DNA of 64,000 nt from Gammaproteobacteria bacterium (GTDB taxonomy: Bacteria > Pseudomonadota > Gammaproteobacteria > Arenicellales > JAANXG01), in the NCBI GenBank assembly GCA_024638505.1, contig JAHEKE010000011.1:27451-91450 (forward strand), read 5' to 3'. Under the pieces are notes generated by a model, which saw nothing but the letters and a program-made list of their open reading frames with translations, had not been told where the DNA came from and made no database searches. Shown here piece by piece: positions 1-8,988 of the stretch (position 1 is the first letter of the stretch; each line of letters begins with the position of its first letter). The position numbers were made by a program, and so were the translations under genes.

Positions 1-866
1 TTACTGAGTTCAAACTTGACGGCGCTTGACAATTCGCTGCTATGAGGAATGGCTTTAGTTGTCATAAGAGGGTCATCTTCGGCATGGATGATTAAGGTCG
101 GTGTTCGTATGAGTGACAGTATTTTTCGGGTACTGCAAGAAGAATAATAGTCTTCGGCACTGCTAAATCCGTGCAAGGGTGCAGTGACGAACTCATCAAA
201 GTCACGGAAGGTACGCACTTTGCCTAATTGGTGAAGGTCGATTGGAAGGCAAACTGTTTTGCTTTTTTGTACAAGCAGGAGTTTCAAATGTGATAGCAGA
301 TGCCATTGATAGAGCCGTGATGTTCCCCGCTCCATGCGCTGTGCCCCAGCTGCAAGATCAAAAGGGGTAGAGACAACGCTTGCAGCAACCAGGCCTCGAC
401 TCGCTGTTGACAGAAAGTTAAGCAGAACGCTTGCACCAAGAGAGTAACCCACAGCGAACATGAGGGTATCGGGTTCTCTAGCCCTAATTCTACGCAGCGT
501 GAAGTCCAGGTCCGCACTGTCGCCTGCATGGTAACTTCGCGCCAGCCGGTTAGGTTCTCCGCTGCAGCCGCGATGATGCATTACCACGCTGCGCAAGCCT
601 AAAGCGGTGATCTCCGACGTCAGGCCACGGATGTAATGGGACTGTGAGTTGCCACCAAGACCGTGCAAAATGACGACAATAGGCCCCGAACTTATTGGCT
701 CAAACCAATCCAAATCGACGAAGTCTCCGTCATCCAGTTCCAGTCGTTCCCGCCGATAAAGTGGCAGGGGGCTTGGTCTGAATAAGAAAGGCCACAATGT
801 TTGCAGATGTGGATTAAAGCACCACCAGGGCGGCTCGAAGCGGGAAGTTAGAGGGGTTTTGCTCAA
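1..866 (-). CDS. YheT-type alpha/beta hydrolase, C-terminus off the left edge
   Basis: Partial alpha/beta-hydrolase fold protein of the YheT/COG0429 type. The reading frame is open from a TTG at 866 to the left edge, so about 288 residues are visible and the stop is missing. It has the family N-terminus FEPPWW followed by NPHLQT, an oxyanion-hole region HGLGG, the nucleophile elbow GYSLGAS with the catalytic Ser, and a late HAEDDP segment carrying the acidic residue. The expected catalytic His lies near or beyond the edge. No clear Shine-Dalgarno precedes the TTG; another in-frame TTG sits seven codons upstream at 887, but it falls inside the terminator of the preceding gene. The substrate is unknown; relatives are esterases or hydrolases of lipid-like substrates. 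Confidence 0.85.
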   Translation of the reverse strand, partial: MSKTPLTSRFEPPWWCFNPHLQTLWPFLFRPSPLPLYRRERLELDDGDFVDLDWFEPISSGPIVVILHGLGGNSQSHYIRGLTSEITALGLRSVVMHHRGCSGEPNRLARSYHAGDSADLDFTLRRIRAREPDTLMFAVGYSLGASVLLNFLSTASRGLVAASVVSTPFDLAAGAQRMERGTSRLYQWHLLSHLKLLLVQKSKTVCLPIDLHQLGKVRTFRDFDEFVTAPLHGFSSAEDYYSSCSTRKILSLIRTPTLIIHAEDDPLMTTKAIPHSSELSSAVKFELS

Positions 867-889
867 GATCTTTGCGGGTAGAGCCAACA

Positions 890-918
890 AAAAAGGGGCC
901 CCTAAAGCCCCTAACAGC
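890..918 (-). terminator. Rho-independent terminator after the dksA-like gene
   Basis: On the minus strand AGGGGC and GCCCCT form a stem around a short loop and are followed by a run of six T. It lies about 30 bases past the stop of the dksA-like gene and just upstream of the hydrolase gene, so it should separate the two transcripts. Confidence 0.75.
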
Positions 919-945
919 GCTAGCGAAAACGCAGCCGCTGTCGCA

Positions 946-1761
946 TTAGATCATCTGCTTTTCACGGATTTCATCCAGTGTTTTGCAGTCGATACATAAA
1001 TTAGCCGTGGGTCGGGCTTCTAGTCTGGCAACGCCGACCTCCACACCGCATTTCACGCAATAACCGTAGTCCCCTGCGTCAATTAAGGCCACGGTGTCGT
1101 CGATTTTCTTGATCAGTTTGCGCTCGCGATCCCGGCTGCGCAGTTCCAAGGACATGTCAGTTTCCTGCGTGGCCCTGTCATTGGGGTCTGGATGGTTTAC
1201 CGTTTCGTCCTGCATGCTGTGAATTGTGCGGTTTATCTCTCCGACCAATTCGCGTCGCCAAGCTGAGAGGATTTCACGAAAATGTTCGATTTGCTGCGGG
1301 TTCATATACTCTTCCCCGCGGCTAGCGCGATACGGTGCGATGCCGTGAATCATCTCATCATCTTTTGCAGGTTTTTTTCGAGTTGGCCTGGCGGCGGCCG
1401 TTGTTTTGGTTTTTTTCCGGATCGTCTTTTTCTTAACGCGTTTTGCTCTGACCGGTTTTGCCTTTTTTTTGGCTTTTGCTGGAGCCGATTTTTTCGCGGA
1501 TTTCTTGCGGGATACCTGTTTTTTGCTTGTCTTTTTTACTAACTTTTTGGTGGTTTTTGCTTTTCTAACGGCAGCTTTTTTAGCGCTCTTCGCTTTTCTT
1601 GCGGTAGTTTTCTTTACCCTCTTCGTTTTTTTAGCAGCAGTCTTCTTTGCAGTTGAAGGCTTTTTTACTGCTTTTTTTCTGACAATTCTTTTTTTCACGA
1701 CTTTCTTGCTCGCTTTCTTTGAGATCGGTTTTTTTGTCCTCTTCTTGGAAGTTGCCGTCAT
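946..1761 (-). CDS. dksA: DksA-family transcription factor with a Lys/Ala-rich histone-like N-terminal extension
   Basis: 271 residues. The C-terminal part (about 150-271) is a DksA domain with a C4 zinc finger (C235, C238, C256, C259) and an intact coiled-coil tip D192-x-x-D195-R-A197, the residues DksA inserts into the RNA polymerase secondary channel to act with ppGpp. Residues 1-133 are almost only Lys, Arg, Ala, Thr, Ser and Val, like the C-terminal tail of histone H1 or AlgP-type proteins. E. coli DksA is 151 residues and lacks such a region. The frame is continuous and the basic part is in frame with the domain, so this is a fusion rather than an assembly accident. Inference: the tail adds DNA or RNA binding to a ppGpp-responsive regulator. 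Confidence 0.93.
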   Translation of the reverse strand: MTATSKKRTKKPISKKASKKVVKKRIVRKKAVKKPSTAKKTAAKKTKRVKKTTARKAKSAKKAAVRKAKTTKKLVKKTSKKQVSRKKSAKKSAPAKAKKKAKPVRAKRVKKKTIRKKTKTTAAARPTRKKPAKDDEMIHGIAPYRASRGEEYMNPQQIEHFREILSAWRRELVGEINRTIHSMQDETVNHPDPNDRATQETDMSLELRSRDRERKLIKKIDDTVALIDAGDYGYCVKCGVEVGVARLEARPTANLCIDCKTLDEIREKQMI

Positions 1762-1976
1762 GTCAGCACTCCTTTACGCCATCGTGAAAAAATAAGCGCG
1801 CATTTTTACTACAAAGCCGGGTGCAACGCAATAACGATTTACGGCAGTCCCGCGCTTCAGCCGGTAAAGTCCCACCAGGTGTGACTAGATCTAACCCGTT
1901 GCGCCGGCTTTTTAGCGGCTGCTTGGATGTTTTAGAATATAGCCTTCGCCGAAGGGCTTTGACAAAGGAACACGCT

Positions 1977-2459
1977 ATGACCATTGCAGTCGGGGACAGG
2001 TTACCAACCGTTAAGCTGTCATACATGAGCAAGGAAGGTCCGCAGGATATTTCAACTGAAGAGCTGTTTGCAGATAAAAAGGTTGTGCTGTTTGCGTTGC
2101 CGGGAGCCTTCACCCCTACCTGTTCGGCAAGGCATTTACCTGGTTATGTCGAAAAAGCAGATGCTATTCTAGCTAAGGGAGTAGACCGCATTATTTGCCT
2201 CTCGGTTAATGATGCATTTGTCATGGGAGCATGGGGTGACCAGCAGAATGTGGGTGATAAGATCATGATGATCGCCGATGGTAGCGCTGAGTTTACGCGG
2301 GCTGTGGGCCTGGATTTAGACCTTTCGAAGCGGAACATGGGTGTTCGCTCGCAACGGTATGCCATGATAATCGAGGACGGCGTGGTGACGCTGCTAAATG
2401 TAGAAGCTCCCGCCAAGTTCGAGGTAAGCGACGCAGCTACGATTCTTGACCAACTCTAA
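1977..2459 (+). CDS. Peroxiredoxin, Prx5 / AhpC-TSA type
   Basis: 160 residues. The motif P42-x-x-x-T46-x-x-C49 within PGAFTPTC marks the peroxidatic cysteine of Prx5-type peroxiredoxins, which reduce H2O2 and organic hydroperoxides using glutathione/glutaredoxin or thioredoxin. The length matches the stand-alone family. The frame stays open upstream to 1821, but the ATG at 1977 has an AAAGGA ribosome-binding site eight bases ahead and gives the normal family N-terminus. No signal peptide, so cytoplasmic. It is divergent from the dksA-like gene. A small CCTTCG/CGAAGG inverted repeat lies just upstream. Confidence 0.95.
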   Translation: MTIAVGDRLPTVKLSYMSKEGPQDISTEELFADKKVVLFALPGAFTPTCSARHLPGYVEKADAILAKGVDRIICLSVNDAFVMGAWGDQQNVGDKIMMIADGSAEFTRAVGLDLDLSKRNMGVRSQRYAMIIEDGVVTLLNVEAPAKFEVSDAATILDQL

Positions 2460-2539
2460 CTTGTTTCAGTGTAAACTTTAGGTGCGTTCCTTACTGCGTA
2501 ATTCGTCCGGGCCGATTTGTGCGCTTCTATCTCTCGCCC

Positions 2540-4381
2540 TTAAGCGCGCTTCGCTTTCGCGTAAAGCTTACTGTACAGGCCGTTGCTGACAATCAACTCG
2601 TCATGTGAACCTTGCTCGATAATACGGCCGGCTTCAAATACGAACACACGGTCCGCTTGCTTTACCGCACTCAGGCGGTGAGCAATAATGAGGGTGGTAC
2701 GATCTTGTAAATGAGCACCGAGAGCATGGTGGAGCCGGGCCTCCGTTTCATTGTCGAGGGCTGAGGTTGCCTCGTCTAAGATAACCACCTTAGGATCAGC
2801 CAAGACCATTCGAGCTATGGCCAGTCGCTGCTGCTGACCACCGGATAAGCGCACTCCATCATTGCCTATAATCGTATCCAGTTTTTTTGGCATGTCGAAT
2901 ATAACCTGGTACAGCTGCGCCACTTGCAGGGCCTGCCACAGCTGCTCATCATGCGCAGACCGTCCCAGAGTCAGATTGGCACGCACGCTGTCATTCAGCA
3001 TTGCTGGATGCTGCAGCACGGTAGCCACGTTATCCCGGACCACGTCCAGGCCGATCTGCTCGATTGGCACATCATCAAAGTACAGACGTCCATGCTGTGC
3101 TGGATACATGCCGAGGATGACCTGTACCAGCGTTGATTTGCCGCCACCCGATGCCCCTACCAAAGCCACCTTCTCGCCGGCGTGGATGTGTAGGCTTACA
3201 TCGCTCAGGATCGGATCTTCACCGTAGGAGAAGGTGATGCGCTCCAAGCGAACGGCAACAGTCGTTTTATCTTTGAATGGATTGTGAATGTGCGGATATC
3301 GCGGCTCTAAATTCAGTTCAAGCAAACGATTGACCCGTTCTAAGGCCGCCTTGGCCGAAAAGTATGCGTACTGAATGTTAAGCAGCTCCTGTACCGGTCC
3401 CATCATGAACCACAGGTAAGCGTATACCGCAAGCATTTGGCCGATTGATAATCCGGAAAATACGACCATGAGCATACTGGTGGCGCGAAATACGTCAAAA
3501 CCGACTAAAAATATTGCAAATGACGCACGATTTGCCGCGTCGGATTTCCATGAAAACGTGGCCGAATGCTGCTTGATCAATCCGGCGCGAGCAATGAGTT
3601 CGCGGATATAGTAGCGATCGCGGTTACTGGCACGAACTTCGCGTATAGCATCCAGAGTGTCTGTCAGTGACTGCTGAAAAATCTCAACCGCCCGGTTCTC
3701 TTTTTTTTTCAGGGTTTTAACGCGCTTGCCCATAGCGGTGGTAAAATAAACGACCACCGGATTCATCAGCAGTATGAACAGAGCCAGTGGCCAGTGCATC
3801 CACAGTAAAACCACTGCGACGGCTAGCAGACTCAAAATAGCGATGAGAAGTTTGCTCACCGACTGCCCGATATAGTCATCAATTGTGTTGATATCAGTCA
3901 CGAATCGAGAGGCTACAGCACCCCCGCCGAGGGTTTCGTAATCCGCCATTGAAATGAAACTTAAGCGATTCAATAGATCTCTACGTATTTGGTAAGTTAC
4001 TTCTTTTGCTATAAAGGTAAATTTCTTTGTCTGCCAGACGTTTAACAACAGGGAGCAAATCCGCAGGCAAATAGTCAAAAACAAAATGCAGGAAATGTAT
4101 AGAATCGGTCCATGCCAAGCAGACGGAAACAAGCTGTCCATGGTGGAAACGAGAACACCTGGTTTGTGCAGCAAAACTTCGTCAACCAGTAAAGGCATGA
4201 GCAGCGGTATGGGAACGCTGGCGGCAACAGCTAATACTGCTATGGAATTGCCGGCTATAAGGGCTTTTCTGTGCTCTAAAATACCGTTTAAGACGTACTG
4301 CCAAGAATAGGTGGTTGATGTGAGAGCAGCTATTTGCCCAGCTCCGGTTGTGCTTACGGCCTTTTGCATATTTTGGGACAT
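2540..4381 (-). CDS. ABC exporter, fused membrane and ATPase domains (MsbA/MDR type)
   Basis: 613 residues. An N-terminal transmembrane domain of six helices (about 40-330) is joined to an ATPase domain with Walker A GASGGGKS at 409-416, Q-loop Gln 457, signature LSGGQ at 512-516, Walker B ending in Asp-Glu at 536-537 and switch His 568. All catalytic residues are present, so it should work as a homodimeric exporter of lipids, peptides or drugs. The substrate is not evident. It is transcribed away from the Anbu gene, with under 60 bases between the two starts, so promoters are shared or overlapping. Confidence 0.93.
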   Translation of the reverse strand: MSQNMQKAVSTTGAGQIAALTSTTYSWQYVLNGILEHRKALIAGNSIAVLAVAASVPIPLLMPLLVDEVLLHKPGVLVSTMDSLFPSAWHGPILYISCILFLTICLRICSLLLNVWQTKKFTFIAKEVTYQIRRDLLNRLSFISMADYETLGGGAVASRFVTDINTIDDYIGQSVSKLLIAILSLLAVAVVLLWMHWPLALFILLMNPVVVYFTTAMGKRVKTLKKKENRAVEIFQQSLTDTLDAIREVRASNRDRYYIRELIARAGLIKQHSATFSWKSDAANRASFAIFLVGFDVFRATSMLMVVFSGLSIGQMLAVYAYLWFMMGPVQELLNIQYAYFSAKAALERVNRLLELNLEPRYPHIHNPFKDKTTVAVRLERITFSYGEDPILSDVSLHIHAGEKVALVGASGGGKSTLVQVILGMYPAQHGRLYFDDVPIEQIGLDVVRDNVATVLQHPAMLNDSVRANLTLGRSAHDEQLWQALQVAQLYQVIFDMPKKLDTIIGNDGVRLSGGQQQRLAIARMVLADPKVVILDEATSALDNETEARLHHALGAHLQDRTTLIIAHRLSAVKQADRVFVFEAGRIIEQGSHDELIVSNGLYSKLYAKAKRA

Positions 4382-4438
4382 TTGACTATTTTAACTGGTT
4401 TGAATCTGTTAAGTGGACGTTTCCGGCCAGCGAGCGAC

Positions 4439-5167
4439 ATGACCTACTGTATAGCAATACACGTAAATGAAGGACTTGCTTTCTTGTCCGATTCGCGCAC
4501 CAACGCTGGAGTAGACCAACTAAGCACCTACAGCAAGATGTTTACGTTCGGTGTTTCAGGGGAGCGGTCAATCGTGATTCTGACAGCGGGTAACCTGGCT
4601 ACAACTCAGGCGGTGATTAAAACAATCCGAAAGAACATCGCAGATTCCGAGCAAGAAAATCTGTTATCAGTGGGCAGCATGGATGCGGCAGCAGCGCATG
4701 TCGGACAGCTGAATTTCGAACAACAGAGCAAACAGGTTAACCAAGCCGCAGGCAGTAGCCTTGATATTAGCGCCACCTTTATCGTAGGCGGGCAGATAAA
4801 AGGGTCGATGCCCGAACTGTTTCTGGTTTACGCAGAGGGAAATTTCATCGCTGCAACCGAACAGACGCCGTATCAGCAGATAGGCGAAGTTAAGTACGGT
4901 AAACCTATACTGGATCGAATCATTACTCCGGACACGCCTTTGCGTAATGCCGCACTCTGCGGACTGGTATCGATGGACTCCACAATGCGCTCTAACGCCA
5001 CAGTCGGACCGCCCATTGAAATACTATTGTACCAACGGGATAGCTTTAGATTACAAACAAGGATTCGTTATGAACGGGATGATCCCTATTTTCTATCGCT
5101 GCGTAGAGCATGGGAGCGGGAACTGGCGCGTAGTTTCAGTGCCCTACCACCGCTGGTGTTAAACTAA
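4439..5167 (+). CDS. Anbu proteasome-like peptidase (ancestral beta subunit)
   Basis: 242 residues of the NTN-hydrolase proteasome fold. After removal of the initiator Met, the first residue would be Thr (MTYC start), with the conserved Asp 17 in SDSRTNAGVD and a Lys at 32: the Thr/Asp/Lys set of proteasome beta subunits. The frame is open back to 4334, but only the ATG at 4439 puts the nucleophile Thr at the mature N-terminus. Anbu family members assemble into open helical or ring forms. It faces the metallopeptidase gene tail to tail with one base between stops. The alpha-E and ATP-grasp partners usual for Anbu follow on the other strand. Confidence 0.93.
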   Translation: MTYCIAIHVNEGLAFLSDSRTNAGVDQLSTYSKMFTFGVSGERSIVILTAGNLATTQAVIKTIRKNIADSEQENLLSVGSMDAAAAHVGQLNFEQQSKQVNQAAGSSLDISATFIVGGQIKGSMPELFLVYAEGNFIAATEQTPYQQIGEVKYGKPILDRIITPDTPLRNAALCGLVSMDSTMRSNATVGPPIEILLYQRDSFRLQTRIRYERDDPYFLSLRRAWERELARSFSALPPLVLN

Positions 5168-5168
5168 G

Positions 5169-6275
5169 TTATGGCGGGCTTTTATTATCGTCTGCCGGCT
5201 GGTGGGATGGCGAAAGCACAGCGCTTTTTTGCAGTTCCGATTTTGGATTTCCATTAGGATTGCTGGCCTGTCGGGCAGGTCTCGCGGCGAGCAGCCGATC
5301 TATGAAAATGAGTTTATCGCGAACGGGGTCCGTGATGACGAAGGGATAGGGATGGTCAAGGCCAAGGTCTTGATTGATTTGGTTTACTTTTATCGCTGTA
5401 TCGATCCAAGTTTGAAGCGCTTGTTCAAAATACATTGAGGATTTAACCAGCCCCTCAACGCAGGCAGTCTCCATGCTGTCTTTGATCAATAGATAGTGTG
5501 CCCAGGTCTCCGCCCAGTCCTCGAGTGGATGAGCCGAGGCGTAAGCGCTAATGAACTGGCTATTCCAAGCTTGGCTTGGGCCATTTTTATAGTACGCAGC
5601 TAGGGCCGTAGCATAATCCTGCGCAGCATCACCAAACTTGTTTTGGAAGGCATCCAGCGATTCGTCTTCAACCAGAATATGGTAGTAATAGTGACCGCTT
5701 TCATGTCTGAAATGGCCAAGCACAGTTCTATAGAACTCTCCTACGGATAGGCGCATTCGGAGACGAAATAGATCGTCTGCCTCTGCGACATTAATCGTAA
5801 TCACGCCATTTTGGTGACCGGTACCGACAAACTGCTCGCTCACATTGGGATTACTGCGCTGGTCCTCAACAAAATCAAAGGCGAGACCATCCGGCCAACC
5901 TTGGATCCTGCTTCTTACCGGTAAATCATGGGTGAGTAATGAATAAACTAGACGTCTTTTTGCCTGCTCGAGACTCAACCATCGGCCGCGATTTGGCGGA
6001 GAGGAGAGGTTGGGAATGGTTCGATTGAGCTGACACGACCAACAGTACTCCTCCGGCGCATCCGCCCGCTGTAACCAGTTGCAGTTATTAAACTCTATCT
6101 GGTTCTTGCAGCAGCGATAAGCAGATCCCGAGCTGTCTTCATAGTGGTCACTAATCCAGTCAATAGAAATCATTTCCAGACTTTTTGGGTCGAAGCCTAG
6201 TTGACTGTTGCATGCCTCACATCGAATGTTTTCAAAAAACACCCGGTGACCGCAACGACAGTTAAACAGCTTCAT
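5169..6275 (-). CDS. Putative zinc-binding metallopeptidase (COG4307 type)
   Basis: 368 residues. The N-terminus holds a zinc ribbon (C6, C8, C19, C22) and a second Cys cluster (C55, C56, C65, C78, C81). The middle contains the HExxH zincin motif HESGH at 191-195, followed by an aromatic- and His-rich stretch. The last 35 residues are Pro/Ser/Asn-rich and probably disordered. It is the last gene of a three-gene operon with alpha-E and ATP-grasp (one base to the alpha-E stop). I recall this family from such loci but cannot confirm that here. A likely role is processing the product made by the ATP-grasp/alpha-E pair, which is inference. Confidence 0.85.
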   Translation of the reverse strand: MKLFNCRCGHRVFFENIRCEACNSQLGFDPKSLEMISIDWISDHYEDSSGSAYRCCKNQIEFNNCNWLQRADAPEEYCWSCQLNRTIPNLSSPPNRGRWLSLEQAKRRLVYSLLTHDLPVRSRIQGWPDGLAFDFVEDQRSNPNVSEQFVGTGHQNGVITINVAEADDLFRLRMRLSVGEFYRTVLGHFRHESGHYYYHILVEDESLDAFQNKFGDAAQDYATALAAYYKNGPSQAWNSQFISAYASAHPLEDWAETWAHYLLIKDSMETACVEGLVKSSMYFEQALQTWIDTAIKVNQINQDLGLDHPYPFVITDPVRDKLIFIDRLLAARPARQASNPNGNPKSELQKSAVLSPSHQPADDNKSPP

Positions 6276-6276
6276 C

Positions 6277-7203
6277 TTAATTTGGTGAGAACCAGGTGCT
6301 GTTCATCACTTTGTGTACTTCAGCGAACTCAACTTGCAGGTCGTCTATAAACTGGTGCAGGGTTTCATCTGCTAGCCCTACCACGTCGGCTTCGTTTACT
6401 ATTGCCTTAAGTCGCAATATTGACTGTAGGGTTGCCTCGTAGTTGGGCAGCTGTTCCGTGCATTTTTCTAGCTGAAGTAAGGTGTGCGCCACGGATCTCG
6501 GAAATCTGGTATCCTGGATCAGGTATTGAATTACATTGTCACGGCGAATTCTTCGTCGAACATTCTGCCGATACATCTGATGTGCACTCAACGCGTGCAG
6601 AATGTTCATCCACAGGCGGTTAGCAAGCCGTTCACGCTCATTTCCCTCAGCAATCAAGGTCGCCGAGCCGACGTCGATTATGCGTGTTGTCATGTCCGCT
6701 CTCTCTATATTGCGGCCAATGCGGACAAACTGATATCCCGGGCCATGACTCATTGTGCCGGCGAGCAGGCCGGTAGTTTGTTGGCAAAGTGCGATTACCT
6801 CAGACAGTATATGGTGAATGTTCTTGCGGAAGTTGGGCGAGGCCAGGCGACGTTTTGCAAAAAGATAAAGCTCATTGATCGTCTTCCACGCATCACTGGG
6901 AATCTGGTCTCTAGTTGTGCGCACATTCTCCCGCGCCAAAGTCAGGGTTGTGATAAGAGAGCTTGGATTGTTTCGATCCCCTGCCATGAACCTGAGAACA
7001 CTGGGCTCCCCGTCTGAGCGATAGCTGCTGTTAAAGATATCATGTGCACCCGTAATCTCGATAAGCTGGCGCCAGTGAACGCCCACTCCCCTTGGCAGGT
7101 CTAACATCAGCAGGGAGTAGACATTGAGCAGGCGCGCCGTATTCTCCGCCCGCTCAATATAGCGAGACATCCAGTATAACCGTTCTGCAACTCTGGAAAG
7201 CAT
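6277..7203 (-). CDS. Alpha-E domain protein (COG2307)
   Basis: 308 residues, all-helical, starting with the family signature LSRVAERLYWMSRYIERAENTARLL. Alpha-E proteins co-occur with circularly permuted ATP-grasp enzymes, transglutaminase-like proteins and Anbu, and are thought to take part in synthesis of an unidentified peptide or amide-linked tag. The start is three bases after the ATP-grasp stop, so the two are translationally coupled. No membrane segments. The biochemical activity of the family is not established. Confidence 0.92.
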   Translation of the reverse strand: MLSRVAERLYWMSRYIERAENTARLLNVYSLLMLDLPRGVGVHWRQLIEITGAHDIFNSSYRSDGEPSVLRFMAGDRNNPSSLITTLTLARENVRTTRDQIPSDAWKTINELYLFAKRRLASPNFRKNIHHILSEVIALCQQTTGLLAGTMSHGPGYQFVRIGRNIERADMTTRIIDVGSATLIAEGNERERLANRLWMNILHALSAHQMYRQNVRRRIRRDNVIQYLIQDTRFPRSVAHTLLQLEKCTEQLPNYEATLQSILRLKAIVNEADVVGLADETLHQFIDDLQVEFAEVHKVMNSTWFSPN

Positions 7204-7206
7204 ATG

Positions 7207-8658
7207 TCAGCTGTTTGGGGTTTCGATTATCCAGGTATCTTTGCTGCCTCCTCCCTGAGACGAGTTAACCACCAAAGAACCTTTACGTAATGCGACTCGA
7301 GTGAGGCCGCCTGCAGTTACATAGCTATGCTGTGCTTGTAAGATGAAAGGCCTTAAGTCCAAATGACGCGGTTCAACGCGACCAGCGCACAACGTTGGTG
7401 CTGTTGACAATGACAATACGGGCTGAGCGATATAGTTACGCGGGTTTTGTTTAATTAGATTGGCAAATCTTTTGCGCTGCGTGGCCGTTGAGGCGGGGCC
7501 GACCAGCATACCGTAGCCACCGGACTCGTTGGCAGGTTTGATCACCAAATCTTGCAAATTGTCTAAAACGTGTTCTCGCTCTTTTTTGTACATGCAGCGA
7601 AAAGAGGGTACGTTTGGAATGATCGGGCTCTGGTCAAGATAAAATTTAATAATTTCCGGAACAAATGTATAAACAACTTTATCATCCGCAACCCCGGCAC
7701 CGGGTGCATTGGCGAGGGCAACATTACCAGCAAGCCAGGCACGATGCAGACCGGCCACGCCGAGTTTTGATTCTTTCCTGAATGCCTCTGGATCAAGGAA
7801 GTCATCGTTTATGCGTCGATACACAACGTCTACCCTTTGCGGACCGTCTATAGTGTGCATATATACGCAATCATCACGGTCTACCATCAAATCAGCGCCT
7901 TCTACTAATTCCGCCCCCATTTGTTGGGCAATAAAGGCATGTTCGAAATATGCTGAGTTATAAATTCCCGGTGTCAGCACCACGATTTCCGGATAGTCCA
8001 GTTCTCTTGGCGATAATGCAGCCAGCATGTCGAAAAGGTGCGCGGGATAATCATCCACCGGAACGATAGTGCGCCGGCGGAACAATTCAGGGAAAACCCG
8101 TTTCGTGATACTCCGATTTTCGATCATGTAGGAGACGCCGGAAGGAACCCGTAAGTTGTCTTCCAGCACGTACATGGTGCCATCTTTGTCCCGCACCAGA
8201 TCGGTGCCACAGATATGTGCCCACACCTGATAGCGCGGCTTTGCACCGACACATTGCCGTAGAAAATTATCCGAGCTTTGCAGCAATGATGCGGGAAAAA
8301 CTTTTGCTTTGACGATCTTTTGTTCATTGTATAAATCGTCAATAAACATATTCAGCGCGGTCAGTCGCTGAATCAATCCCTCTTCCAGGCGCCGCCATTC
8401 CCGGTTGGGAATGACGCGGGGTATAATATCAAAGGGCCAAGAACGATCGATGTTTTCACCTTCACTGTACACGGTAAAAGTGATGCCCATCTCTTCGATT
8501 GCGAGTTCGGCAGCACGCTGCCGCCTGTTTAATTCTTGGTCGTTAAGAGAGCCGAGGTACTCGGCTAAAGACTTGGATGCCGTGCGCGGATCACCCGGAG
8601 TGCTAATAAGCTCGTCGTAGAACTCGCCCGGGTCATATTGATTCCAGTCAATACGCAT
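7207..8658 (-). CDS. Circularly permuted type 2 ATP-grasp protein (COG2308)
   Basis: 483 residues, the usual length. Family hallmarks are the N-terminal PGDPRT segment, EDNLRVPSG in the middle and KPANESGGYGM late in the chain, the last being the ATP-grasp phosphate and ribose region moved by circular permutation. Predicted to ligate a carboxylate to an amine using ATP. First gene of the operon with alpha-E and the zinc metallopeptidase. Its start is divergent from the small conserved gene at 8754, so regulatory signals should lie between 8658 and 8754; I see no clear operator there. Confidence 0.93.
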   Translation of the reverse strand: MRIDWNQYDPGEFYDELISTPGDPRTASKSLAEYLGSLNDQELNRRQRAAELAIEEMGITFTVYSEGENIDRSWPFDIIPRVIPNREWRRLEEGLIQRLTALNMFIDDLYNEQKIVKAKVFPASLLQSSDNFLRQCVGAKPRYQVWAHICGTDLVRDKDGTMYVLEDNLRVPSGVSYMIENRSITKRVFPELFRRRTIVPVDDYPAHLFDMLAALSPRELDYPEIVVLTPGIYNSAYFEHAFIAQQMGAELVEGADLMVDRDDCVYMHTIDGPQRVDVVYRRINDDFLDPEAFRKESKLGVAGLHRAWLAGNVALANAPGAGVADDKVVYTFVPEIIKFYLDQSPIIPNVPSFRCMYKKEREHVLDNLQDLVIKPANESGGYGMLVGPASTATQRKRFANLIKQNPRNYIAQPVLSLSTAPTLCAGRVEPRHLDLRPFILQAQHSYVTAGGLTRVALRKGSLVVNSSQGGGSKDTWIIETPNS

Positions 8659-8753
8659 GGATTTGATTATACTCTTTTGATTCAGGCGCCAGCATGTTTA
8701 TGAAAACAAAATAATTCTGTATGGTTGCAGATGAGACAAAAACAGATAGCACC

Positions 8754-8954
8754 ATGAGCGACAGTATTCATCCCCGTGGCGAAGAATTACGCAACGCTGT
8801 GCGCTGGCTATCGGATCGTAGAGACCATAGTCTGCAGGCAATTAACGAGGCGGCAGTTAAGTTTGATCTTTCGCCGCTGGATACCGAGTTTCTCATTAGA
8901 ATCTTTGCTTCAAGTGGTGATAATGAAGCAGTAGAAAAAAGCGATAGCGAGTGA
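8754..8954 (+). CDS. Small conserved protein, function unknown
   Basis: 66 residues from the ATG at 8754 (an ATG at 8721 is in frame and adds 11 residues). The N-terminal HPRGEELRNAVRWLSDRR and the later FDLSPLDTEFL segment resemble a short protein I recall from other gammaproteobacteria. The core is predicted helical, soluble and acidic at the C-terminus. It precedes the DUF2817 peptidase by 34 bases and is probably cotranscribed. No function can be assigned. Confidence 0.75.
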   Translation: MSDSIHPRGEELRNAVRWLSDRRDHSLQAINEAAVKFDLSPLDTEFLIRIFASSGDNEAVEKSDSE

Positions 8955-8988
8955 CTAAGGTGGGAGGAATACATCAGGGCATGAAGAT

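Noticed and set aside
284..529. Minus-strand frame inside the left-edge hydrolase gene
   Set aside because: The overlapping frame encodes a clear hydrolase with nucleophile elbow; this one is a shadow.
1282..1795. Phe-rich open frames on the plus strand opposite the dksA-like gene
   Set aside because: Antisense of Lys codons gives Phe codons, so these are composition artefacts.
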